A stretch of DNA of 64,000 bases from Flagellimonas pacifica (GTDB lineage: Bacteria > Bacteroidota > Bacteroidia > Flavobacteriales > Flavobacteriaceae), in the NCBI RefSeq assembly GCF_900215465.1, contig NZ_OBEH01000002.1, forward strand, positions 1-64,000. The letters run 5' to 3'. Both the position numbers and the translations under genes were made by a program. The first letter of the stretch is position 1. Every line of letters starts with the position of its first letter. Positions 19,040 to 28,423 of this stretch are shown here, in pieces. The notes under the pieces were generated by a model. That model was not told the DNA's origin, ran no database searches, and saw only the letters and a list, made by a program, of their open reading frames with translations.

Positions 19040-20281
19040 ATGGCTGTTTTAGAGCATTTAACATCGCAGCAAGCGATAGATTTAGAAAACAAGTACGGAG
19101 CACAGAATTATCATCCACTACCCGTTGTTTTGAGTAGGGGAGAAGGTGTTTACGTATGGGATGTGGAAGGCAATAAATACTATGATTTTTTGTCTGCCTA
19201 CTCCGCAGTAAACCAGGGGCATTGTCATCCAAAGATAATAGGGGCCCTAAAAGACCAAGCTGAAAAGCTTACGCTCACATCACGCGCATTTTACAATGAC
19301 GTTTTGGGCAGGTATGAAGAATTTGCGACAAAATTCTTTGGTTTTGATAAGTTGTTGCCAATGAACACCGGTGCAGAAGCTGTAGAAACCGCATTGAAAT
19401 TGGCAAGGAAATGGGCATATGAAAAAAAGGGAGTGCCAACAAATCAAGCTAAAATAATTGTTTGCCAAAACAATTTTCATGGCCGAACAATTTCCATTAT
19501 TTCAGCATCAAACGATCCCGTTGCCACGGAAAACTTTGGACCCTTTACACCTGGAATTACTTCAATCCGTTACAATGACATCAATGCATTACAGGAAGCA
19601 TTAAAAGATGAAAATGTAGCTGCATTTTTGGTCGAGCCTATACAGGGAGAGGCTGGGGTGTATGTGCCAGCGGAGAATTATTTGAAAGAAGCTTATGATT
19701 TGTGTAAATCCAAAAATGTACTCTTCATTGCTGATGAGGTACAGACAGGTATAGCAAGAACGGGAAAGCTTTTAGCTGTTGACCATGAAGGTGTAAAACC
19801 TGATGTGTTAATTTTGGGCAAAGCTATTTCGGGAGGCGTATTGCCTGTATCCGCTGTTTTGGCCAATGATGAGGTGATGGAAGTTATTAGGCCTGGCAAT
19901 CATGGTTCTACCTTTGGAGGGAATCCATTGGCATGTGTAGTTGCCATGGCGGCTTTGGAAGTGGTAGAAGAAGAGCAATTAGCTAAAAATGCATCTGAGT
20001 TGGGTGAACTTTTCCGCGAGGAAATGGAAAAGCTAATCAAAGAAACCGATTTAGTACGTTTGGTAAGGGGAAGAGGTCTTTTAAACGCCATTGTGATCAA
20101 CGATTCTGAGGATAGCTCCACAGCATGGGAGATTTGTATGGCACTTAAAGAGAATGGACTTTTGGCGAAGCCCACCCATGGAAATATCATTCGTTTTGCT
20201 CCTCCTTTGGTAATGAACAAAGAGCAATTACTGGACTGCGTTTCCATAATAAAGAAAACACTCCTAGAGTTTGATAAATAA
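19040..20281 (+). CDS. rocD: Ornithine--oxo-acid (delta) aminotransferase
   Basis: A 413-residue class III PLP aminotransferase. Visible: [17 protein letters not shown] (phosphate binding), NFHGRTISI, the [13 protein letters not shown] block that positions PLP, the Schiff-base lysine in [10 protein letters not shown], and [14 protein letters not shown]. The N-terminal [20 protein letters not shown] is characteristic of ornithine aminotransferase, which converts L-ornithine and 2-oxoglutarate to glutamate-5-semialdehyde and glutamate, linking arginine and proline metabolism. Length matches the family. It is a single gene ending in a strong terminator. Confidence 0.95.
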   Translation: MAVLEHLTSQQAIDLENKYGAQNYHPLPVVLSRGEGVYVWDVEGNKYYDFLSAYSAVNQGHCHPKIIGALKDQAEKLTLTSRAFYNDVLGRYEEFATKFFGFDKLLPMNTGAEAVETALKLARKWAYEKKGVPTNQAKIIVCQNNFHGRTISIISASNDPVATENFGPFTPGITSIRYNDINALQEALKDENVAAFLVEPIQGEAGVYVPAENYLKEAYDLCKSKNVLFIADEVQTGIARTGKLLAVDHEGVKPDVLILGKAISGGVLPVSAVLANDEVMEVIRPGNHGSTFGGNPLACVVAMAALEVVEEEQLAKNASELGELFREEMEKLIKETDLVRLVRGRGLLNAIVINDSEDSSTAWEICMALKENGLLAKPTHGNIIRFAPPLVMNKEQLLDCVSIIKKTLLEFDK

Positions 20282-20310
20282 AAAAAGCCCCTTTAAAGGG
20301 GCTTTTTTTT
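20281..20310. terminator. Bidirectional terminator between rocD and the DUF5686 gene
   Basis: The hairpin AAAAAAGCCCC-TTTAAA-GGGGCTTTTTT carries A- and T-runs on both sides, so it works on either strand. It sits between two convergent genes and begins at the last base of the rocD stop codon. Confidence 0.93.
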
Positions 20311-20319
20311 GCTTTAATA

Positions 20320-21642
20320 TCATGGGGCCGATGTTCCACCTTTGGATTTGGCCTTACGTAATTGTCGTTGTATTTTTTTAATTGCCGATTCTATGGATTT
20401 TTCAGGTTCAATAATATTATATTCACCCCAAAAATCTGGATCGGAGAAACCAATTGCCTCATCACTTAAAATAATTGATTTTTTAAGGCGCTCCCTATTC
20501 TTGGGTAATTTCCCAGTTACATTTTTTTCCCAATCTGTGACTGCCATTTCTGCCATCATGCTATACACCGAATTGAACAACTTATCCTCCCAATCAACTT
20601 TAAACTTTAACAGAACATTGCTATAACCGTAGTACCATTTTCCACTTTTCTCCCTATAATCTACTCTATAGGCAACTTCAGTTGGCCAGACATCAACTCT
20701 AGCAGGTTTTCTGCGAACAAAAAGCTTGGCAGCCGCTACTTTGTCCGTAATGTTGAGTGTATAAATGGCGCTGGTCAAAGTTTTGTTGTCAACATCAATA
20801 AACAGTTCACCTTTGTATAATGGTGCCATTATGGACTCATGTTGCTCAAATTTGATTACATAGATTAATCTGTCGTTGATTCTGGTAGACCTGCTAAATC
20901 TAAACTTATAGTCATCAATAGAGTTGTTATCAAAGATATACTCTGGATATTTCATAATATCAACGTATAGTGCATTAAAAGGGCCACCCTGTAATTTAAG
21001 GGCTACGGTGTCCAATCTACTATAATCAGTACTTTTTCTGGCTCTGTAAAGTTCCACGGCATCTTTTCTAAGCGAACTGTAAGGAGATTTGTAAATATTA
21101 ACAACCGCTTCCGATAAAGAAACATTTTTGCGCCTCTTCTTTATGGTTTCTCTATAAAATGCTGTCATCAATGTTGGGTCGTCAAAATAATTGTCCCCTT
21201 TTCTAGCTAGCGTTTCTTTTACCAATGCCGAAGCATCTTTTGGGGCATTGATATTGACTTCAGAAAGTTCTGTCACCGATACGGATAAGGAAATCTTATT
21301 TTTATTGGGTTTTAGTTCTGAAAGCTTGATATTCTTGCTTTTATATCCCAAAAAAGAAACCACGATTGTACCATCTGTGATACTCTGTGGAATTTTCAAG
21401 AGAAAACTACCTTCTGTATTCGTGATCGTGCTGATGTTGGTGCCTTCCACAGATAAAGTTGCAAACACCAAAGGTTTTTTGGATGTGGCATCTACTATTT
21501 TACCTTTATATTGATTGTAATTATCTACTTGGGATTGTTCTTGAAATGCAAATGTTTCTTTGGTTCCAAATGCCAAAACACATAATACGGAGCATATTAT
21601 TGTTAGGGTCTTGTGCTGAATTCTTGAATATATCTGATTCAT
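20320..21642 (-). CDS. Carboxypeptidase-regulatory-like / DUF5686-type surface protein
   Basis: A 440-residue exported protein (signal peptide to about residue 33). After it comes a CarboxypepD_reg-like beta-sandwich (YKGKIVDATSKKPLVFATLSVEGT, about 44-115). The larger C-terminal part resembles DUF5686, with a region predicted to be beta-rich (LRKDAVELYRARKSTDYSRLD and later strands). Such proteins are common single genes in Flavobacteriia and are probably outer-membrane or periplasmic; their role is unknown. It ends against the rocD terminator. Confidence 0.75.
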   Translation of the reverse strand: MNQIYSRIQHKTLTIICSVLCVLAFGTKETFAFQEQSQVDNYNQYKGKIVDATSKKPLVFATLSVEGTNISTITNTEGSFLLKIPQSITDGTIVVSFLGYKSKNIKLSELKPNKNKISLSVSVTELSEVNINAPKDASALVKETLARKGDNYFDDPTLMTAFYRETIKKRRKNVSLSEAVVNIYKSPYSSLRKDAVELYRARKSTDYSRLDTVALKLQGGPFNALYVDIMKYPEYIFDNNSIDDYKFRFSRSTRINDRLIYVIKFEQHESIMAPLYKGELFIDVDNKTLTSAIYTLNITDKVAAAKLFVRRKPARVDVWPTEVAYRVDYREKSGKWYYGYSNVLLKFKVDWEDKLFNSVYSMMAEMAVTDWEKNVTGKLPKNRERLKKSIILSDEAIGFSDPDFWGEYNIIEPEKSIESAIKKIQRQLRKAKSKGGTSAP

Positions 21643-21755
21643 AACTGCTGCCGTTTTTAATTGAAAAAACTATTCTAAATTAATGATTTTTAACGACATA
21701 TGGCAGTATTTTTGCCTTAGTCACAATATCTTTGGGTCTTTCGAAAAAAAAGATA

Positions 21756-24209
21756 TTAATCCACCATAAAAAGGGCATTGGCAAAAAACAATTTCCCATT
21801 TTCCCAAAAACCTCTAAACAAAGGATTGTCCACCATATAGATTACTTGGCCCTGTCCATAATTTTGAGCACCAAAAACTAAGGTATTGCCTACTTTTTTC
21901 AATGCTTTGCTTCCTGCAAAACCAGAAACAGGAGTAGTATTGTTTTCCAAATAAACCGCGTTCCCATTTTTTAGGTAATCATAGCTTGCACTTCCCAATT
22001 TAAGTGTAAAATAATCTGTGCCATAGCCATAGGCCAAAGGGTGGGTATTGTCTACCTTGGTTTTAAAAATTGCTCCTGTTATGGCATTTTTAATATTCTC
22101 TCTTTGCGCATTCTTATGAGGTTTGGGTTTATTGGCAGTGGAATCTTTTTTTGTCTCTTTCTTTTTTATACCAAAACCTTTTTCACCATCAATGGCATTT
22201 ATGGAACCGCCCATTGCAATGATTTTACCACCACCTTTCACCCAATCCTGTAATTTTGTTAACTGTTTTTCTTTGAAGAAATTACCATAGTTGCCACTTG
22301 GCAGCACCAGAATATGATAGTCTTTTAAATCTACATTGTTAGCATAGTCGCTGTTCAATACTGTAATTGGGTAATGCAGTTGTTGCTCAAAAAAGTGCCA
22401 GATTTCACCAAACCTTAATGTAGAGGTTGGTTTGCCAGATAAAACTGCAATTTTAGGTTTTGTGATCATTTGAACATAAGAGGAACCAAAATCCTTTCCG
22501 GAATCTACAAAGCCAGTTTTTGAATTTGTAATCTCCTTCTTGTATTCATTGGCGGTTTTTGTCAAAACAGCAATGAAATCCGTTTTATTCTGATTATCTG
22601 CCTTGGTGATTATTAAACTACCTCTCTTAAATGATTTTCCTTCAATGGAAAAAGGATGATCGGCTTTGCGAACCCTAATGCCATTTTTTAAAAGTGTTGC
22701 AAGAAAACGAGCATCCTTCATACTGTTCCAATCTGCTATATAGGCATAACTATTTGGGTTGACACTGTTATTTGTTATTGGGTCGACTGAAGAATCATTG
22801 CCGGAACTACTAATTAACGAATTTGATGCAACCGCATTAAGACCATAGGCATAGGGTAGCGACCAAGCCGTAATGTCGTATGTCAATGAATCACTTAGCT
22901 TAGCATTTGGTTCAAACAGTACTTTTACCAGTGTTCCCTTAGGTTGGTTTGTAGAAACGACCAAGCTGTTATTTGATGTGGTCATATTGCCATTGCTTCC
23001 AGTGGTGTAATTAAAACCCTTCACCGTGCCTTTTGAAGCAGCACTATACTCAATTTTATGTTTTGCCAACAAATCCTTTAAAGCATTAATTTTATCCTCA
23101 TCACCGTTGAGCACGTAGCTTTTATACTTAAAATCTCTTTTTTGATAGAATTTTTTAAACTCAGAATTCAGTTTTTTGGCATTTTTTGAAGCCACCTCTA
23201 CAGTGGATAACCCTGTGGTATGATGATGAGCTAATCTATCTTTTAGGGTTAAAGTATCTCCAATTTTGGTAATAACACCAAGACCACCACGTCCGCTGCC
23301 ACCTTGCTCATAAGTCATACCAATGGCTCCGTTATAGGTAGGGTAGGTGTCCCCGTAGCTTGGATAGAAAAGATCAAAAATTTCTTTGGTAAAATAGAAC
23401 CATCCGTTGGCATCAAAGTACTTGGCGTGATTTTTACCCAATGTAACCTGAAAATCGCGTTGAAAATCTGTTATCACTTCGTGATAAGGCTCAGCCGCAG
23501 GGGCAAAATAATAGGGATTGTCCACTCCTTGTTCATGAAAATCAACATGCACATGGGGCAACCAATCGTTATAAACTTTCATCCGTTGCTGGCTTTCCAC
23601 CTGTGTAAGCCAAGCCCAGTCTCTATTTAAATCGAACATATAATGATTGCTACGCCCATTCCACCAACCTTCATTATGCTCCTTACTATTTGGGTCCACT
23701 TGGTATGGCGAATTTTTATATTGATTGTACCAATTGCTATATCGGTCACGCCCATCAGGATTTATACAGGGATCCATAATGACAACGGTATCTTCCAAAT
23801 AAGAACTTTTGGATGTCAATAAATCATAAATGGTCTGCATGGAAGCTTCGGTGCTCACACTTTCATTTCCGTGAACGTTATAGCTTAGCCATACTATTGC
23901 TTTTGACGAGTTTCCAGAACCTTTCGTGTCTTTCAAATGCTCTGTTCTAATGTTTTCCAGATTGGAAATGTTTTCAGAAGAAGACACATAGGCCAATAAC
24001 AAGGGTCTACGTTCATTGGTTTGCCCATAAATGGTAAGTTTAACCCTGTCAGGCGCCTCTTTGGCTAAATATTCATAATAATCTACCACTTCATGGTGCC
24101 TTGTAAATTCAGTACCTAGTTTATATCCTAAAAACTCAGAAGGGGATTTGAGTTGTGCAGAAGAAATAAAAGAAAACAGGAAGAACGATAAAAGTAAAAA
24201 TCTTGTCAT
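21756..24209 (-). CDS. Secreted M14 family zinc carboxypeptidase
   Basis: An 817-residue exported metallopeptidase (signal peptide to about residue 18). M14 zinc ligands are the HGNE pair in SYNVHGNESVST and the third histidine in HVHVDFHEQGVD; the catalytic glutamate fits GMTYEQGGSGRGG. The C-terminal half (about 590-810) resembles a class I glutamine amidotransferase-like fold (KGGGKIIAMGG), the usual arrangement in this Bacteroidota subgroup. It should trim C-terminal residues from peptides or peptidoglycan-derived peptides outside the cell. It is divergent from bshC with a 151-bp gap. Confidence 0.9.
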   Translation of the reverse strand: MTRFLLLSFFLFSFISSAQLKSPSEFLGYKLGTEFTRHHEVVDYYEYLAKEAPDRVKLTIYGQTNERRPLLLAYVSSSENISNLENIRTEHLKDTKGSGNSSKAIVWLSYNVHGNESVSTEASMQTIYDLLTSKSSYLEDTVVIMDPCINPDGRDRYSNWYNQYKNSPYQVDPNSKEHNEGWWNGRSNHYMFDLNRDWAWLTQVESQQRMKVYNDWLPHVHVDFHEQGVDNPYYFAPAAEPYHEVITDFQRDFQVTLGKNHAKYFDANGWFYFTKEIFDLFYPSYGDTYPTYNGAIGMTYEQGGSGRGGLGVITKIGDTLTLKDRLAHHHTTGLSTVEVASKNAKKLNSEFKKFYQKRDFKYKSYVLNGDEDKINALKDLLAKHKIEYSAASKGTVKGFNYTTGSNGNMTTSNNSLVVSTNQPKGTLVKVLFEPNAKLSDSLTYDITAWSLPYAYGLNAVASNSLISSSGNDSSVDPITNNSVNPNSYAYIADWNSMKDARFLATLLKNGIRVRKADHPFSIEGKSFKRGSLIITKADNQNKTDFIAVLTKTANEYKKEITNSKTGFVDSGKDFGSSYVQMITKPKIAVLSGKPTSTLRFGEIWHFFEQQLHYPITVLNSDYANNVDLKDYHILVLPSGNYGNFFKEKQLTKLQDWVKGGGKIIAMGGSINAIDGEKGFGIKKKETKKDSTANKPKPHKNAQRENIKNAITGAIFKTKVDNTHPLAYGYGTDYFTLKLGSASYDYLKNGNAVYLENNTTPVSGFAGSKALKKVGNTLVFGAQNYGQGQVIYMVDNPLFRGFWENGKLFFANALFMVD

Positions 24210-24360
24210 TTAGTTAGAATTAGTCCTTCCAAATCTAACAATAAATTGAAGAACAATCACCTTCTTTTCCATGACTTCAGATCAGGCTAATAAGCAATTA
24301 ACGTATTTTTAGGAGAAGAAAAAAAGAAGAGGATTATCTTTAACGCGATATTTCAACTGA

Positions 24361-25965
24361 ATGGAAGTAGATTGTATACCTTTTAAAGAAACGGGTTATT
24401 TCTCTAAACTTATTTGTGATTATTTAGACCAGAAAAAGGAACTGAAACCTTTTTTCGGCCACTTTCCAGATATAAAGAACTTCAAGGTACAGATTGCGGA
24501 AAAGGAAGCTAATTTTCCTGAAGCACATAGACCAATTTTGGTTGATGTACTTAGAACACAGTATAAAAGCTTTGAAGTTTCGGAAGCTACATCGGAACAT
24601 ATAGCTTCATTGGAAAAAAAAAATACGTTTGCCGTGGTTACCGGGCATCAGTTGAACCTGTTTACCGGGCCGTTGTATTTTCTATACAAGATTATATCCA
24701 CCATCAACCTTACCAAACAATTAAAGGAAGTCTATCCCAAGCACAATTTTGTTCCGGTGTATTGGATGGCTACGGAAGATCATGACTTTGATGAGATCAA
24801 TTACTTCAACTTTCAAGGGAAGAAAGTACAATGGAACCTTGATGCTTCCGGTGCGGTAGGTAAATTGAAAACCGATGGTTTAGATAGCGTTTTTAATACG
24901 TTTTTCCAAGAATTGGGTAATTCTACTAATGCCAACCAATTGAATGAGCTTTTTCAAAAAGCATATTTGGGACATTCAAACCTTACTGATGCCACTCGAT
25001 TTTTAGCCAATGCACTTTTTGGTGAACACGGTTTGGTAATTATTGACGGTGATGATGTTGCTCTGAAAAAAATATTGACACCTTACGCTGAAAAAGACAT
25101 TTTTGAAAACACCGCGTTTCAGAAAGTTTCTGAGTCGATTGAAGCATTAAAACAGGTTTCTTCTGATTACACAATTCAGGTAAACCCAAGGGAAATTAAT
25201 TATTTCTATTTGGTGGATGGAGTTCGGGAACGGATTGTGGAGAAAGAGGGAAAATATGTGGTAAATAATACCGAGATTCAATTTTCACAAAGTGAATTGA
25301 AAGAAGAACTTAAAAATTGCCCGGAACGATTTTCTCCAAATGTTATAGCAAGACCTTTGTATCAAGAAGTGATTTTGCCCAATCTATGTTATATTGGAGG
25401 AGGAGGAGAGTTGGCCTATTGGTTAGAACTAAAATCATATTTTCAAACAATGGAAATTCCTTTTCCAATGCTATTGCTGCGAAATTCTGCTTTGGTGCTC
25501 ACGGAAAAACAGGCAAAAAAAGTCGAGAAATTAGATTTAACGGTTTCCAATTTGTTTTTAAAGCAGAACAGTTTTATCAACAAGAAAATTCGGGAGATTT
25601 CCAATATTGACATTGATTTTTCCGAACAGAGAAAACTTTTGGAAGAACAGTTTGAGTCTATGTACAAACTGGCTAAAGAAACCGATGAAACCTTTTTAGG
25701 AGCTGTTAAAGCTCAAGAGGTAAAACAAAAGAATGGGTTGGATGCCCTTGAAAAACGTCTTTTAAAGGCCCAAAAAAGAAAACTGAAAGACCATGTTATT
25801 CGAATGACCGACCTTCAGAACGAACTTTTCCCGAATCAGTCCTTACAAGAACGACAACTTAACTTTTCAGAACTCTACTTGGAGTTTGGTGTTAAGCTTG
25901 TTCCGTTTCTCGTGGATCATCTTAATCCAACGGCTAAAGGATTTTCAATATTGAAAATTGAGTAA
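24361..25965 (+). CDS. bshC: Bacillithiol biosynthesis cysteine-adding enzyme BshC
   Basis: A 534-residue cytosolic protein matching BshC along its length: VTGHQLNLFTGPLYFLYK near residues 95-112, the YWMATEDHDFDEIN motif of the Rossmann core, and IGGGGELAYWLELK. A coiled-coil segment lies near residues 430-490 and the family's C-terminal VDHLNPTAKGFSILKIE closes it. BshC is thought to add cysteine to glucosaminyl-malate, the last step of bacillithiol synthesis. The other bsh genes are not in the window. Its stop codon overlaps the next start by 1 bp. Confidence 0.95.
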   Translation: MEVDCIPFKETGYFSKLICDYLDQKKELKPFFGHFPDIKNFKVQIAEKEANFPEAHRPILVDVLRTQYKSFEVSEATSEHIASLEKKNTFAVVTGHQLNLFTGPLYFLYKIISTINLTKQLKEVYPKHNFVPVYWMATEDHDFDEINYFNFQGKKVQWNLDASGAVGKLKTDGLDSVFNTFFQELGNSTNANQLNELFQKAYLGHSNLTDATRFLANALFGEHGLVIIDGDDVALKKILTPYAEKDIFENTAFQKVSESIEALKQVSSDYTIQVNPREINYFYLVDGVRERIVEKEGKYVVNNTEIQFSQSELKEELKNCPERFSPNVIARPLYQEVILPNLCYIGGGGELAYWLELKSYFQTMEIPFPMLLLRNSALVLTEKQAKKVEKLDLTVSNLFLKQNSFINKKIREISNIDIDFSEQRKLLEEQFESMYKLAKETDETFLGAVKAQEVKQKNGLDALEKRLLKAQKRKLKDHVIRMTDLQNELFPNQSLQERQLNFSELYLEFGVKLVPFLVDHLNPTAKGFSILKIE

Positions 25966-27359
25966 TGACGGGTTTTATCACCAAAAGCAAAATTACCTGG
26001 CCCCTTGCTTTATTTTCCGTTTTATCGATTGTCCTCATCAGTTATTTGAAAAACTCTTTGGAATTGGAAGATGCAGAGCAAGCTTATTATTCCCAATGGT
26101 GGCGGTGGGGATATGATGACCAGCCTCCGTTGTACACTTGGCTGCAAAAAATTGTCAATTACTGTTTTGGGGTCACCAAGTTTTCGTTCTCTTTGCTAAG
26201 GGGACTACTTTTTGCTTCAATTTTACTGTTGTTGGCCAAGTTTGGAAAAAAGGTGCTTGATGAAACAAAGAAAGCCCAGTTGGTAATGTTGGCTTCGGTT
26301 TTGATTCCTGTGTTTATTGATTTTGCCTTTAGGAGACTTTCGCACACATTATTGGCAAGTTTGACCATAATGATCACCTATCTGATCGTAGCCAAACTGG
26401 TTCAAAAAAAATCTTCTTACAATTATCTATTGTTGGGAGTGGCTATGGGCATTGGAATGCTTGCAAAATATAATTATGCGCTTTTTCCGGCTTCACTTTT
26501 TATTGCTTCTTTTTTTAATGCCGACCTTAAGGCAATTATTTGGAATAGAAGAGTCTTGTTGTCATGCATAGTTGCAGTTGCTTTGGTGTTCCCTCATTTA
26601 TATTGGTTGTTGCATGATGGGTATTTGATTGAAATAAAAAGAAGCTTGGGAGCAAAGTTTGGAGACTCAGACCCTGGAATAATAGTAGTAGGCCCTATTT
26701 TAAAAATGAGTAAAGCACTTTTGGAAGGAATGTTGCCCATACTTTTATTGCTAGTTGGATTGTTTTTCTTCAGAAAAAAGAATCTCCAAACTAACAAGAA
26801 ATTGAGATGGCTGTTGCATTTAGGAATTGTACAGTTTGGAGTGTTGCTCATCTTTTTTGTGTTGATGGATGCCCAAGATGTTCACGGTAGATGGTTGCTT
26901 CCACTCTTATTACCTTATTTGGTATTATTTGTAGCGTTTCTGGGTTCTATAAAGAACAATTATATAAAATGGGGAACTATTATTTACATTTCTGTTTTAT
27001 GCTTTCAGGTTTTAAGAACACCATTGGAAAAACTTTTGGGGATTAAGTCAGATATACATTTTGAATATACAGCACTAGAGCAAAAACTCCATAAAGAATT
27101 TCCAAAAGAAACCTGGGTGTTGCCTAATGTAACCTATGGAGGACAGATTCGATTGCTGGACCCTACTAGGAAAATTTTCACGTTGGACGATTTTTCTGCC
27201 ACTCTCCCTAAAACTTTTAAAAATGGGTGTAGTGTTGTGAGTACTCAAAAAGAAAGCTTTACTTCAACAGCTGTTGATAGCTTACTTCAATATGGGCCAG
27301 ATGATGATGACCTCTATTTTTTTAAGGTCGATTTAACCTCTGAGATACCCTTTGAGTAA
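25965..27359 (+). CDS. ArnT/PMT-type (GT39-like) membrane glycosyltransferase
   Basis: A 464-residue integral membrane protein with roughly ten helices. The first periplasmic loop carries the acidic pair and context typical of GT-C enzymes (LEDAEQAYYSQWWRWGYDDQPPLYTWLQ split by helix 1), which in ArnT/PMT relatives binds the polyprenyl-phosphate sugar donor. A soluble C-terminal part (about 370-464) follows. It should transfer a sugar to lipid or protein at the periplasmic face; the acceptor is unknown. It starts on the last base of the bshC stop codon (TAATG), so it is coupled to bshC. Confidence 0.82.
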   Translation: MTGFITKSKITWPLALFSVLSIVLISYLKNSLELEDAEQAYYSQWWRWGYDDQPPLYTWLQKIVNYCFGVTKFSFSLLRGLLFASILLLLAKFGKKVLDETKKAQLVMLASVLIPVFIDFAFRRLSHTLLASLTIMITYLIVAKLVQKKSSYNYLLLGVAMGIGMLAKYNYALFPASLFIASFFNADLKAIIWNRRVLLSCIVAVALVFPHLYWLLHDGYLIEIKRSLGAKFGDSDPGIIVVGPILKMSKALLEGMLPILLLLVGLFFFRKKNLQTNKKLRWLLHLGIVQFGVLLIFFVLMDAQDVHGRWLLPLLLPYLVLFVAFLGSIKNNYIKWGTIIYISVLCFQVLRTPLEKLLGIKSDIHFEYTALEQKLHKEFPKETWVLPNVTYGGQIRLLDPTRKIFTLDDFSATLPKTFKNGCSVVSTQKESFTSTAVDSLLQYGPDDDDLYFFKVDLTSEIPFE

Positions 27360-27381
27360 CTTTTTTTTAAAAAAATAAAAA

Positions 27382-27412
27382 AACAGGTAGGGTATTTTGT
27401 TACCTGGTTGTT
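27382..27412 (+). other. Hairpin downstream of the glycosyltransferase gene
   Basis: CAGGTA and TACCTG arms lie after an A-run and before TTGTTC, soon after the stop codon. A second small hairpin (ATATGAG / CTCATAT, loop GTAAA) is at 27450-27468. They may be weak terminators or part of a short RNA ending at the strong terminator at 27493. Confidence 0.4.
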
Positions 27413-27492
27413 CTATTAGAGAAAATTGCTATGAAAATTTTTTAAAAAAATATGAGGTAAACTCATATGTTTAGGTTGGTTTTGATTTTATT

Positions 27493-27530
27493 AAAAGCCC
27501 CGGAGTGGTTCCCGGGGCTTTTGTTTTTTA
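27493..27530. terminator. Strong bidirectional terminator
   Basis: An 11-bp stem (AAAAGCCCCGG with CCGGGGCTTTT, 8-nt loop) is followed by TTGTTTTTTA on the plus strand and preceded by an A-rich stretch usable on the minus strand. It separates the convergent glycosyltransferase and pgmB genes. Confidence 0.93.
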
Positions 27531-27555
27531 AGTGAAATTTTAACCTAGTTGATTG

Positions 27556-28215
27556 TTAAAACAATTCCTTGAAATACGCCTTCACCTCAAAAAGCGTTGC
27601 CTGCTCCATGGTATCAAAACGCAAATCGGCATGGCCTACTCGTTCCTCTGGGCCAATGCCCACACTATAAAACCCACCCGCTTTAGCAGCATCAATACCA
27701 CTTTCTGCATCCTCAAAAACGATACACTCTTCTGGTTGAAGTTTCATTTTTTCTGCCCCAAAAAGGAAAATATCTGGTGCTGGCTTGCTGTTAGATACAC
27801 TATGGCCGTCCCCAATAACATCAAAATAAGGATTTGCATTCAATTGCTTCAAGACCTTTTCGGCATTTTTACTGGCACTTCCCAATGCAACCGCAAAACC
27901 TTCGGTTCTTAAATGTGTTAAAAGTGCCTTGGCTCCAGGAAGATAATCTTCTGAAGTCATGGTTTCCAAGCTGGCAACATAAATATCATTTTTTTTGGCG
28001 GCCAGTTCTTCCAGTTTATGCTCCTCCAATGTCGTATTGTTATGCTCCAAAATCACTTTTATGGAGTCGGTTCGGGATATGCCCCTAAGTTTATCGTTGA
28101 CATCATGGTCAAAGGCCCATCCCATTTCATCTGCCATTTTTTTCCAAGCAACATAATGCAATGCTGCCGTGTCTGTAATGACCCCATCTAAATCGAAGAT
28201 AAATCCTTTGATCAT
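27556..28215 (-). CDS. pgmB: Beta-phosphoglucomutase (HAD family)
   Basis: A 219-residue HAD phosphatase-like enzyme. Motif I is FDLDGVITDTAALHY, with nucleophile and acid/base aspartates at D8 and D10; the following HYVAWK and GISRTDS segments are hallmarks of beta-phosphoglucomutase. Motif II lies in ALGSASKNA, the motif III lysine in SKPAPD, and motif IV is FEDAESGIDAAKAGG. It interconverts beta-glucose-1-phosphate and glucose-6-phosphate, usually downstream of maltose or trehalose phosphorylase; none is adjacent here, so the gene is an orphan of that pathway. Confidence 0.92.
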   Translation of the reverse strand: MIKGFIFDLDGVITDTAALHYVAWKKMADEMGWAFDHDVNDKLRGISRTDSIKVILEHNNTTLEEHKLEELAAKKNDIYVASLETMTSEDYLPGAKALLTHLRTEGFAVALGSASKNAEKVLKQLNANPYFDVIGDGHSVSNSKPAPDIFLFGAEKMKLQPEECIVFEDAESGIDAAKAGGFYSVGIGPEERVGHADLRFDTMEQATLFEVKAYFKELF

Positions 28216-28412
28216 GACTAATGCTTTGGTTTGTGTTTAGGGAAGCAAAGAAATGACGAAAAATGTTAAGAAAAAAACTACATAACATTATATTCAATTC
28301 AGGTTTTTTACCAAATACCTGAAAACAAGCAAGCTTCGTTTGTGTTGATAAGCCTTTAAAAAAGTTCTGAAAATATACCTGAAAAGATACTTTTTCAACT
28401 GCGGCAAATTGC

Positions 28413-28420
28413 TATTTTTG
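28413..28420 (+). promoter_or_regulatory. Bacteroidota -7 box just before guaA
   Basis: TATTTTTG matches the TAnnTTTG -7 consensus and ends only 3 bp before the guaA ATG. If used, the mRNA would be nearly leaderless. No clear TTG -33 element is visible at the usual spacing, so this is tentative. Confidence 0.4.
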
Positions 28421-28423
28421 CCC

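Noticed and set aside
27553..28088. Plus-strand frames of 119 and 84 residues opposite pgmB
   Set aside because: They are antisense to a well-conserved HAD enzyme with all motifs intact and have no motif of their own.
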